Origin: Cyclobacteriaceae bacterium | Lineage (GTDB): Bacteria; Bacteroidota; Bacteroidia; Cytophagales; Cyclobacteriaceae | Assembly (NCBI GenBank): GCA_022841475.1 | Contig: JALHRJ010000025.1 | Location: 1-59,686, forward strand | Reading direction: 5' to 3' | DNA length: 59,686 bases | Shown here: positions 17,328 to 25,020 of the stretch, piece after piece | How the letters are laid out: each line of letters starts with the position of its first letter | Numbering within the stretch: the first letter of the stretch is position 1 | The notes under the pieces: generated by a model | Database searches by the model: none | What the model saw: only the letters and a program-made list of their open reading frames with translations | What the model was told of the DNA's origin: nothing | Program-made: the position numbers and the translations under genes

Positions 17328-20124
17328 AATAAGAAGTTGGAAATACCACCCTGTTCTTGTTCTATTACTTCTGGGCGCTTGCTCTGAAAAACAACATGAT
17401 GAGCCCCTCACTATGTCAAAGCCGGAAGAGAACCGTTTTACAGCAGTTGTAGTTACACCACCGGGTTCTTTAAATGAGCCCATGGTATTTGAAGTACTGG
17501 AGGACGAGTCTGTTCTGATTATTGAACGAGGTGGCGCACTTAAGAAATGGGAGGCTGCTACTTCTACTATGAAAACCATTACACAAATTCCTGTCTTTAC
17601 ACATAGCGAACAAGGTTTGGTAGGCATGACCATCGATCCAAAGTTTTCTGTCAATCATTGGATCTACCTCTATTATGCCGATGCTTCAATCAGCAAATTT
17701 TTTCTCACCCGTTGGGAATTAATAAATGATTCCCTGATCGCATCCAGCAGGAAAGTTCTTCTGGAAGTTCCCAGCGATCGTGAAAACACCAGTCATACAG
17801 GAGGCGGCATGACGTGGGATGCCAAAGGGAATTTATATCTCACCATAGGCAACAACACGGGCAACTCATTATTCTCACAAACCGATGAACGCCCCGACCG
17901 GATTCAGTTTGATGACCAGCGGGGTGCTGCCAATACCAACGACTTGCGTGGAAAGATTTTAAGAATCCATCCGGAACCGGATGGCACCTACACCATCCCT
18001 GATGGAAACTTATTCCCGATAGGAAAGGAAAGAACTCGACCGGAGATTTATATCATGGGCAACCGAAACCCCTGGCGCGTGTCAGTCGATTCTAAAACCG
18101 GATTTTTATACTGGGGTGAAGTGGGTCCTGATGCAGACAGCGATTCTGAAAAAGGCCCGATGGGATATGATGAATTGAACCAGGCAAAACAACCCGGATT
18201 TTTCGGATGGCCCTATTTCATTGGAGAGAATCACGGGTATCCGATGTACGACTTCATCACGAATAACATAGGCCCGGTGCAAAACGTAGCAAACCCTGTT
18301 AACAAGTCGAGAAACAACACGGGTCTTACTGAATTACCTCCGGCACAACCGGCATTCATTTCCTATCCCTACAGGCCATCTGAAAAATTTCCACTGGTTG
18401 GATCCAGCTCGCGGTGTGCGATTGGTGGCCCCATCTTTCATCGAGCTGATTTTAAGAATCCTGTTCGGCCCTACCCTTCCTACTATGAAGGTAAATGGCT
18501 AGCTGCAGATTTGTCTCGATTCTGGATTATGGCTATTACAATAGATGAAGTAGGAAATTATGTTGGCATGGAAAAGTTTGCTCCTAACTACCATCCGCGA
18601 CAGCCCATTGATATTAAGTTTGGTCCTACAGGCGATTTGTATGTTTTGGAATACGGAGGCAACACCGCCAACTCAGCTGTTGAATCGCAGTTGGTTCGCA
18701 TCGAATACAATGCGGGCAATCGCAAGCCCGTGGTCCAACTAAACTCAGACAAGCGCGGTGGAAGTATTCCACTTAACGTTCACTTGTCATCTGAAGGAAC
18801 GGTAGATTATGATGGTGATGACCTCAGCTATCGATGGAAAATTTCATCCGGAGAAACCTCTTTTGAATCGAAAGAAAAGAGTCCTCAGTTTACGTTGGAT
18901 CAGGAAGGAATTTATACGGCCATGCTTACGGTTACAGATTCAAAGAATTTGTCCAATGCAGCATCGGTTCAAATCGTGGCAGGTAACGATCCTCCTCATG
19001 TCGAATTGGTAATAAGTGGAAATCAAAGTTTCTTTTTTGCCGAAGAAAGTAAAACGTATAAGACCCGGGTCATCGACAAGGAAGATGGTAGCCTTGAGGA
19101 TAAAATAATAAAACCCGAAGAAGTTGCCATTAGCATGGATTACTTGTCAGAAGGATTTGATTATCCGGCCATCGCAGTCTCACAATCCGAGATTTCAAGA
19201 TTCGCTGTCGCCCAGTCGTTGATGGCACAAAGTGATTGCCGCACATGTCATAACGAAAAGGAAAAAGGTGTTGGTCCATCCTTCTCACAAATTGCCGATC
19301 GGTATCGGCAAAATTCAAAGTCAACTGAAATCCTGATTGATAGAATTATTAATGGAAGCGCAGGTACCTGGAACCTGGAAACAGCAATGCCTGCTCATCC
19401 AACGATTACACCCGCCAATGCACAAGTAATTGTCAACTACATTCTGAATCACGAAATAAAAAGCGGATTACCTATAGCAGGTGAATTTAAATTCCAGGTT
19501 CCCCATCAAGACAAAGGAACTGGTTCGTATGTAATAAGGGCAGCCTATGCAGATAAAGGGAACAAGGGGTTGCCACCACTGGCCACCGAAACTGTATTGA
19601 TTTTTAAAAGTCCAAAACTGATTCCTGTTAATGCAGAAATTCAGCAAGGCACTATTCGCGATCAGCTGGACGAATACACCTTCCTTACGGCAAGGCCAAA
19701 TTCATTTATTGCATTTAAGAACCTTGATCTTACCGGAATCAAACTAATCTCCTTTCAGCCCAACTGGCATCTCTATGATATTTATAAAGGCGGAAAAATT
19801 GAAGTTAGGTTAGATGAGGAGAACGGAGAACTTGTTGGCGAAACGGAACTGATGCCAAAACAATTTAATGTACGCTATCGCGGAGCGTTTGCACCACCGC
19901 CCGGTAGCGCGGAAAAGGCAGTGCCTATCGATAAAACACTTCCCCCCTTGGATATGTCAAAATTCTTTGGCTCGGGATCGGACAAAAGTTCCTTTACTAT
20001 TCCATCGGTCATCAACCTAAGCGAGATCAAAGGATTTCATACTATTTACTTCGTATTTAAAAACGATGCAGCAAAGCCTGAAGAATCACTATTTCCATTA
20101 TCATCCATTGAAATGAAAAAATAG
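17320..20124 (+). CDS. PQQ-type sugar dehydrogenase with PKD and cytochrome c domains, lipoprotein
   Basis: A 934-residue lipoprotein (VLVLLLLGACSE). Residues about 45-465 form a GDH/sorbosone-dehydrogenase beta-propeller: EQGLVGMTIDPKF, HTGGGMTWDAKGNLYLTIGN, LRGKILRIHPEPDGTY, IMGNRNPWRVSVD and YDELNQAKQPGFFGWPYF. Then comes a PKD-like domain (NRKPVVQLNSDKRGGSIPLNVHL, about 470-545), and a c-type cytochrome with heme motif CRTCH (about residue 640) followed by GVGPSF and AMPAHP. A last domain of about 220 residues is unassigned. The layout predicts periplasmic oxidation of a sugar with electrons passed to the attached heme. Substrate unknown; context suggests rhamnose or a deoxy sugar. Confidence 0.87.
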   Translation: MIKIRSWKYHPVLVLLLLGACSEKQHDEPLTMSKPEENRFTAVVVTPPGSLNEPMVFEVLEDESVLIIERGGALKKWEAATSTMKTITQIPVFTHSEQGLVGMTIDPKFSVNHWIYLYYADASISKFFLTRWELINDSLIASSRKVLLEVPSDRENTSHTGGGMTWDAKGNLYLTIGNNTGNSLFSQTDERPDRIQFDDQRGAANTNDLRGKILRIHPEPDGTYTIPDGNLFPIGKERTRPEIYIMGNRNPWRVSVDSKTGFLYWGEVGPDADSDSEKGPMGYDELNQAKQPGFFGWPYFIGENHGYPMYDFITNNIGPVQNVANPVNKSRNNTGLTELPPAQPAFISYPYRPSEKFPLVGSSSRCAIGGPIFHRADFKNPVRPYPSYYEGKWLAADLSRFWIMAITIDEVGNYVGMEKFAPNYHPRQPIDIKFGPTGDLYVLEYGGNTANSAVESQLVRIEYNAGNRKPVVQLNSDKRGGSIPLNVHLSSEGTVDYDGDDLSYRWKISSGETSFESKEKSPQFTLDQEGIYTAMLTVTDSKNLSNAASVQIVAGNDPPHVELVISGNQSFFFAEESKTYKTRVIDKEDGSLEDKIIKPEEVAISMDYLSEGFDYPAIAVSQSEISRFAVAQSLMAQSDCRTCHNEKEKGVGPSFSQIADRYRQNSKSTEILIDRIINGSAGTWNLETAMPAHPTITPANAQVIVNYILNHEIKSGLPIAGEFKFQVPHQDKGTGSYVIRAAYADKGNKGLPPLATETVLIFKSPKLIPVNAEIQQGTIRDQLDEYTFLTARPNSFIAFKNLDLTGIKLISFQPNWHLYDIYKGGKIEVRLDEENGELVGETELMPKQFNVRYRGAFAPPPGSAEKAVPIDKTLPPLDMSKFFGSGSDKSSFTIPSVINLSEIKGFHTIYFVFKNDAAKPEESLFPLSSIEMKK

Positions 20125-20125
20125 C

Positions 20126-20980
20126 ATGTCATATAATAAAATCACTGGACTCATTTTGCTGATTGCTCTGATTGGAAATAAACTTATCGCACAAGAGAGA
20201 AAGAGTTATGTAAATAGTATTGGAATCGAGTTTGTAGAAATACAACCTGGCACGATGATCGTTGGAAAATTTCAGCCCACTACCACAAAGTTTGGCTTCA
20301 TTGAACAATACATGACCAAAGAATCGGGCGATATGGGTATTCCCATACTGCCGGATAAAGATTATGAACTCTCCGAAGAACTCTCCAAAAAAGATGCTTC
20401 GCCTGGATTTAAAGCAACTATTAGTAAGTCTTACTACATAGGCAAGTTTGAAATAACCCAGGCGCAATGGAAAAAAGTAATGGGCACAAATCCTTCCTTC
20501 TTTCAGGGAAACAAAGTAACCGGAGACTCAGATCAATACCCGGTAGAAAGTGTAAGCTGGAAAGAGGCGAAGGCCTTCATCAAAAAACTTAATCAACTTG
20601 AAAAAGGAAAAGCCATCTATCGATTGCCTACTGAGTTTGAATGGGAATATGCGGCTAGAGCCGGAGCTACGGATGATATTGCGTGGAATGAAATAAATGC
20701 GACTGCGCAAATTGCAAAGCTGACTACGCAACCAGTAGGTGGAAAAAACCCAAATGCGTGGGGATTATATGATATGCTAGGTAATGTGTGGGAGTGGGTA
20801 GATGATTTTTATAATGAAAAAATGTTTGCCGATCCGGTTCCTGGTAAAAGAGGGAAAGAACATGTATTGAAAGGAGCTCCGTTTTATGGAGATGTAAAGA
20901 ATGCAACGTATATGACGCATGCCGGTGGTCCGGGAAGTAACTATGATGTGGGGTTTAGGTTGGTGATGGAACTCAAGTAG
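20126..20980 (+). CDS. SUMF1/formylglycine-generating-enzyme-fold secreted protein, non-catalytic type
   Basis: A 284-residue protein with signal peptide (LILLIALIGNKLIAQ). SUMF1-fold landmarks are SYYIGKFEITQAQWKKVMGTNPS, YPVESVSWKEAKAFIKKLN, YRLPTEFEWEYAARAG, NAWGLYDMLGNVWEWVDD and a C-terminal NYDVGFRLVM. True sulfatase-activating enzymes need two cysteines near the C terminus; this protein contains no cysteine at all, and the usual RGGSW block is degenerate (LKGAPFYGD). It therefore cannot be a sulfatase activator. The fold also serves as a C-type-lectin-like binding domain. It starts 1 bp after the dehydrogenase stop, so the genes are coupled. Confidence 0.85.
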   Translation: MSYNKITGLILLIALIGNKLIAQERKSYVNSIGIEFVEIQPGTMIVGKFQPTTTKFGFIEQYMTKESGDMGIPILPDKDYELSEELSKKDASPGFKATISKSYYIGKFEITQAQWKKVMGTNPSFFQGNKVTGDSDQYPVESVSWKEAKAFIKKLNQLEKGKAIYRLPTEFEWEYAARAGATDDIAWNEINATAQIAKLTTQPVGGKNPNAWGLYDMLGNVWEWVDDFYNEKMFADPVPGKRGKEHVLKGAPFYGDVKNATYMTHAGGPGSNYDVGFRLVMELK

Positions 20981-20983
20981 GCA

Positions 20984-21083
20984 GTTGGCAATAAGCAGTG
21001 GGCAGGCAGAAATCAAAAGTCGAGGTGGGCGATAACCAGTGGCGAGCAACAAGAAACAAGAAACAAGTAACAAGTAACAAGTA
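20984..21083. repeat. Intergenic array of short near-repeats ending in (caagtaa)n
   Basis: The 103-bp spacer begins ggcagttggcaataagcagt and continues gggcaggcagaaatcaa, gataaccagtggcgagcaac, then caagaaacaagaaacaagta and caagtaacaagtaa. The last copy abuts the ATG of the DUF1080 gene, so the repeat forms its whole translation leader. A related but shorter element lies at 5381-5454. It is a plausible slippage-prone region within the rhamnosidase operon. No hairpin strong enough for a terminator was seen. Confidence 0.75.
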
Positions 21084-21761
21084 ATGAAATTTATACATCT
21101 ATTAGCATTCAGTTTAATCAGTGCAATAAGTCATGCTCAGATTCCAGATGGATTCACACCACTCTTCAATGGAAAAAATTTAAAAGGCTGGCATGTGAGC
21201 CGAAGTACACATCAGGGCACGACTCCTAATTTTTACGTGGAGGAAGGAGCTATTGTTGCAAGTCAGCAGCCGTATGGGCAGGGTGGCTTGCTGATGACCA
21301 ATCAAATCTTCCGGGACTTTGAATTATACCTCGAAATAAAAATTGATTCCTTTGCTAACGGTGGAATTTTCTTGCGCTCTAATGAAGGAGGCTCAGCCTA
21401 TCAGATTGAGTTGGTACTTCCCGGTGGCACGGGTGATCTTGTGGGCGAACGAATCCCTGTGAGCGTGCCTGCTATAGCAAAAGATCGCGCTAACGTGTGG
21501 AAGGCTGGCGACTGGAACTCCTTTCGCATCAGAATGACCGGTGAAATACCACGCATTACCCTTTGGATCAACGGAGTGGAAATGTGGGATGTAACACAAA
21601 CAAAAAATGACTTCATTGGCGGAGCAACCGAAGGCATGATTGCCTTGCAATGCCACTGGACGGCTGTGTACTCTCCGACAGCAAGCAAAGGTATGCCACT
21701 GAGTTCGTGGCGACCAGGAGCGACCCATCGCTATAGAAACATCGCGATCAAAAGATTATAA
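21084..21761 (+). CDS. DUF1080 (3-keto-disaccharide hydrolase-like) secreted protein
   Basis: A 225-residue protein with signal peptide (MKFIHLLAFSLISAISHAQ). The DUF1080 pattern is complete: DGFTPLFNGKNLKGWHV at the start, GGLLMTNQIFRDFELYLEIKID, GGIFLRSNEGGSAYQIEL, WNSFRIRMTGEIPRITLWINGVEMWD, and the end YRNIAIKRL. The fold is a concanavalin-like beta-sandwich; members have been linked to 3-ketoglycoside hydrolysis. Here it lies between the SUMF1-fold gene and GH78, in a locus that also holds a sugar dehydrogenase and a TIM-barrel protein, so an oxidised sugar substrate is possible but unproven. Confidence 0.88.
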   Translation: MKFIHLLAFSLISAISHAQIPDGFTPLFNGKNLKGWHVSRSTHQGTTPNFYVEEGAIVASQQPYGQGGLLMTNQIFRDFELYLEIKIDSFANGGIFLRSNEGGSAYQIELVLPGGTGDLVGERIPVSVPAIAKDRANVWKAGDWNSFRIRMTGEIPRITLWINGVEMWDVTQTKNDFIGGATEGMIALQCHWTAVYSPTASKGMPLSSWRPGATHRYRNIAIKRL

Positions 21762-21783
21762 GTTACCATTAAAAATTCTACCT

Positions 21784-24495
21784 ATGAAAAATCTTATCAG
21801 TTTACTTGCCTTTTTCTTGACGGTGATTGGAGGTTTTAGTCAGACTACGCTGAAAAATCCACTTACAGAAAATCAGAAAAATCCATTGGGTGTAGATGTC
21901 TCCCCACGCTTTAGCTGGCAATTGGTTTCGGAAAAACGAAATGTCATGCAAACGGCTTATGAAATCCGCGTAAGTGATGCACTGCCTTCACTCTCCAAAG
22001 CTAATGTATGGAGCAGCGGAAAAGTGAATTCAGATCAATCACTTTTTGTTCCTTACAGTGGCCAACCACTTCAATCCGGTAAAAAATATTTCTGGCAAGT
22101 GCGCGTATGGGATCATGCCGGAAAAACCACACCCTGGAGCGAAGCGAATTTTTGGCAAATGGGATTATTAAATGACTCCGACTGGAAAGCCAAATGGATA
22201 CAACCCGGTTATAAAGAAGACACAATCAATCAGGCAAGTCCATACTTCAGAAAAACATTCAATACCACAAAGAAGGTTGCATCCGCTACTGCTTTTATTA
22301 CTTCGTTAGGTGTGTATGAAGCATTCATTAATGGAAAGCGAGTTGGCGATGCTTTCCTTACTCCGGGCTGGACAAGCTACAATAAGCGTTTACAATATCA
22401 GCTGTATGATGTTACTTCTTTACTAACTTCAGGCACCAATGCGTTTGGCGTTGCTTTAGGCAGTGGTTGGTATCGCGGCTTTATCGGATTCTCCGGCCAG
22501 AAGAATTTTTATGGAAAAGATCTTGCTTTACGCGCTCAGATTGAAATAGCATATACAGACGGAACGAAGGAAACGATTACAACTGATGAGAGCTGGAAAT
22601 CATCCACCGGATCTATTCTTACCTCCGAAATTTATCATGGTGAAACCATTGATGCCCGCAAAGAAAAAACCAAGTGGAATACTCCAACCTTTACTGACAC
22701 CGACTGGCACGAGGTGAAAATAAAAACAAGTGATACCCCACCCCTCATTGCCACTTACAATGAACCGATTCGCAAAAAAGAAACTTTCAAATCAATAAAA
22801 ACAATCACAACACCTAAAGGTGAGAAGGTGCTGGACTTTGGTCAAAATTTAGTAGGCTGGGTGCAGGTGAAGATAAAAGGAAATGCCGGTGATAAGATTA
22901 CACTCTACCATGCTGAGGTATTAGATAAGGACGGAAATTTTTACACGGAAAATCTTCGTCCTGCCAAACAGAAAAATGAATACATCCTGAAAGGAAATGG
23001 CGAGGAATTTTTTGAACCTCATTTTACTTTCCAGGGATTTCGTTACGTCAAGATTGAAGATTACAAAGGTGAAATCAATCCTGAGAATTTCACCGCAGTT
23101 GCTTTGTATTCGGATATGCAACCAACCGGAACCTTTACCAGTTCGAATCAATTGATCAATCAGTTGCAACATAACATACAATGGGGCCAACGTGGAAACT
23201 TTTTAGACGTGCCCACCGATTGTCCGCAGCGCGATGAACGTTTAGGGTGGACAGGTGATGCACAGGCATTCGCACGAACTGCCACCTTTAATTATGATGT
23301 ACATAATTTCTTTGCAAAATGGCTGAAAGATGTTGAAGCTGATCAGATTGATGGCAGCGTACCGTTTGTCGTACCCAATGTTTTGGGAAAGGGGGCCGCA
23401 GGATCGGCTGGCTGGGCCGATGCGGCAACGATCATCCCATGGAACATGTATCTCGCCTACGGAGACAAGCGGATCCTCGAAGATCAATACAATAGTATGA
23501 AAGCCTGGGTTGGTTTTATGGAACGTAACAGCACCAACTATTTATGGAATAAAGGCTTTCACTTTGGCGACTGGCTCTTCTATCGTCCGTTTGATGACAA
23601 CGATGGCCGCTCGGCTGTAACCGATAAATATCTGATTGCACAATGTTTCTTTGCACATTCAACTGAATTGGTTATCAAGACCGCAAAAGTTTTGGGTAAC
23701 CAAGATGATGTGGCAAAATATTCTGCGCTCCTGAAAAATGTGAAAGATGCTTTCATGAAAGAATACATGACTGCGAATGGAAGATTGGTGAGCAGTACAC
23801 AGACAGCCTATGTGCTTGCATTGAACTTTGATATGCTTCCGGAGAATCTTCGTGCCTATGCGGCTGAGAAATTGGTTGAAAATATAAAAAGCTACGGCAA
23901 TCATCTTACTACAGGTTTTCTTGGAACCCCTTATTTGTGTCACGTACTGACTCGATTTGGCTATGATGATGTAGCCTATACATTATTATTGCAGGAGACT
24001 TATCCTTCCTGGTTATATCCCGTGAAGATGGGTGCGACTACAATCTGGGAACGTTGGGATGGCATCAAACCGGATGGCACATTTCAAACTCCAGGCATGA
24101 ACTCATTTAATCACTATGCCTATGGTGCCATTGGCGATTGGATGTACCGTGTTGTCACCGGTATTGACACCGAAGAATCCGCACCCGGTTATAAATCCAT
24201 TGTGATTAAACCCCATCTTGATACAAGGTTGACTCAGGCCGCATCCAAATATATAACCGGATATGGATTAGTGAAATCTTCATGGAAGGCAGGCGAACAA
24301 ACCATTGACTTTGATGTAGAAATTCCTGCGAATACCAAAGCAACAATCTTTATTCCTGCTGCTGCTGTTGAAAATATTTCCGAATCTGGCAAAGCACTTT
24401 CTACTGTAAAAGAAATTGCCGTGAAAGGAAAAGAGGGAAACTATATCAAAGTGGAAGTGGGTTCGGGGAAGTATAATTTTGTGGTGAAGAAATAA
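21784..24495 (+). CDS. GH78 family alpha-L-rhamnosidase, secreted
   Basis: A 903-residue protein with signal peptide (MKNLISLLAFFLTVIGGFSQ). N-terminal beta-sandwich modules include NPLGVDVSPRFSWQL, YFRKTF...ASAFITSLG-type (SATAFITSLGVYEAFINGKRVGD) and TPGWTSYNKR. The catalytic (alpha/alpha)6 barrel shows the GH78 block DVPTDCPQRDERLGWTGDAQ near residue 475 with the general-acid Glu, GWADAATIIPW, and MGATTIWERWDG near 753 with the second acid. It hydrolyses terminal alpha-L-rhamnose. It is last in the GH106-led run, followed by a palindromic repeat. Confidence 0.93.
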   Translation: MKNLISLLAFFLTVIGGFSQTTLKNPLTENQKNPLGVDVSPRFSWQLVSEKRNVMQTAYEIRVSDALPSLSKANVWSSGKVNSDQSLFVPYSGQPLQSGKKYFWQVRVWDHAGKTTPWSEANFWQMGLLNDSDWKAKWIQPGYKEDTINQASPYFRKTFNTTKKVASATAFITSLGVYEAFINGKRVGDAFLTPGWTSYNKRLQYQLYDVTSLLTSGTNAFGVALGSGWYRGFIGFSGQKNFYGKDLALRAQIEIAYTDGTKETITTDESWKSSTGSILTSEIYHGETIDARKEKTKWNTPTFTDTDWHEVKIKTSDTPPLIATYNEPIRKKETFKSIKTITTPKGEKVLDFGQNLVGWVQVKIKGNAGDKITLYHAEVLDKDGNFYTENLRPAKQKNEYILKGNGEEFFEPHFTFQGFRYVKIEDYKGEINPENFTAVALYSDMQPTGTFTSSNQLINQLQHNIQWGQRGNFLDVPTDCPQRDERLGWTGDAQAFARTATFNYDVHNFFAKWLKDVEADQIDGSVPFVVPNVLGKGAAGSAGWADAATIIPWNMYLAYGDKRILEDQYNSMKAWVGFMERNSTNYLWNKGFHFGDWLFYRPFDDNDGRSAVTDKYLIAQCFFAHSTELVIKTAKVLGNQDDVAKYSALLKNVKDAFMKEYMTANGRLVSSTQTAYVLALNFDMLPENLRAYAAEKLVENIKSYGNHLTTGFLGTPYLCHVLTRFGYDDVAYTLLLQETYPSWLYPVKMGATTIWERWDGIKPDGTFQTPGMNSFNHYAYGAIGDWMYRVVTGIDTEESAPGYKSIVIKPHLDTRLTQAASKYITGYGLVKSSWKAGEQTIDFDVEIPANTKATIFIPAAAVENISESGKALSTVKEIAVKGKEGNYIKVEVGSGKYNFVVKK

Positions 24496-24587
24496 TCCCC
24501 CACCCTGTCCTCGTACCTTGGGCACCCCTCTCCCCAGGGAGAGGGGCTGGCTTGTCAACCCAGCGAAAGCGTAGGTCGGGTGAGGGA
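24496..24587. repeat. GC-rich palindromic dispersed repeat after GH78
   Basis: Starting right at the GH78 stop, the sequence reads cccccaccctgtcctcgtac, then ttgggcacccctctccccag, ggagaggggctggcttg and finally gtcgggtgagggac. The inner hairpin is CCCCTCTCCC against GGGAGAGGGG, and the outer arms are CCCACCC against GGGTGAGGG. It is the same family as the hrpB insertion at 4005-4067 and the shorter copy at 40984-41026. The hairpin could act as a transcription end or mRNA-stabilising structure, but no U-run follows. It starts the 525-bp stretch 24496-25020, which otherwise holds only an esterase remnant and a weak hairpin. Confidence 0.8.
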
Positions 24588-24726
24588 CTTAGCAACCATT
24601 AGCTGCATTTTGAACGCGCAACTAAAATGTTCGCCTATCATGCAATTTTCCTTCAATTTCATCTAAAGTCTTAATAATGTAAAGCTTAGATTACAACGTT
24701 TCCTTCAAGCAGCTAAAAACGACTGA

Positions 24727-24951
24727 AGAAATGCAGTACTGCAATTGAAGAATCCTGAAATCAACAAACTCAGACTTTTCTGGATTGCTATTGGTGGCGA
24801 AAAAGATATTGCCTATCAAAATGGCAAAAACGTATTGGCAATGTTTTATAAGCACGGAATCAAATACACAACCAACGACTATCCGGCTGGTCATACCTTT
24901 ATTACCTGGCGACACAACTTGCTTGAGTTTGTACCACTTTTATTCAAATAA
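24727..24951 (+). pseudogene. 3' remnant of a CE1-type esterase (feruloyl/acetyl esterase-like)
   Basis: An open stretch of about 75 codons ends in a TAA at 24949-24951 and encodes NPEINKLRLFWIAIGG, EKDIAYQNGKNVLAMFYKHG, then YPAGHTFITWRHNLLEF and VPLLFK. This is the C-terminal end of esterase-D/CE1-like proteins, including the catalytic His in AGHTF and the usual end WR..L.EF.PLLF. The nucleophile elbow and the N-terminal 200 or so residues are absent, and a stop codon at 24724 closes the frame upstream. Carbohydrate esterases of this type are normal partners of rhamnosidases, so a decayed member of the same locus is likely. Confidence 0.75.
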
Positions 24952-24969
24952 TTTTTACACTATTAACAA

Positions 24970-24998
24970 ATAGCCTGACCAAATTATTGCCAGGCTAT
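24970..24998. terminator. Possible hairpin between convergent genes
   Basis: ATAGCCTG and CAGGCTAT are perfect 8-bp complementary arms with a 13-base AT-rich loop. The hairpin lies between the esterase remnant on the plus strand and the T9SS protein's stop codon on the minus strand. The T-run after either arm is poor, so termination is only a possibility. Confidence 0.4.
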
Positions 24999-25020
24999 AA
25001 TCTACCAAAATTTCAGTGGA

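Noticed and set aside
20126..20980. Formylglycine-generating (sulfatase-activating) enzyme
   Set aside because: The fold is present but the protein has no cysteine, so the catalytic chemistry is impossible.
24785..24973. 62-codon frame overlapping the esterase remnant in another phase
   Set aside because: The overlapping frame 24727-24951 has clear CE1-esterase C-terminal motifs; this one does not.
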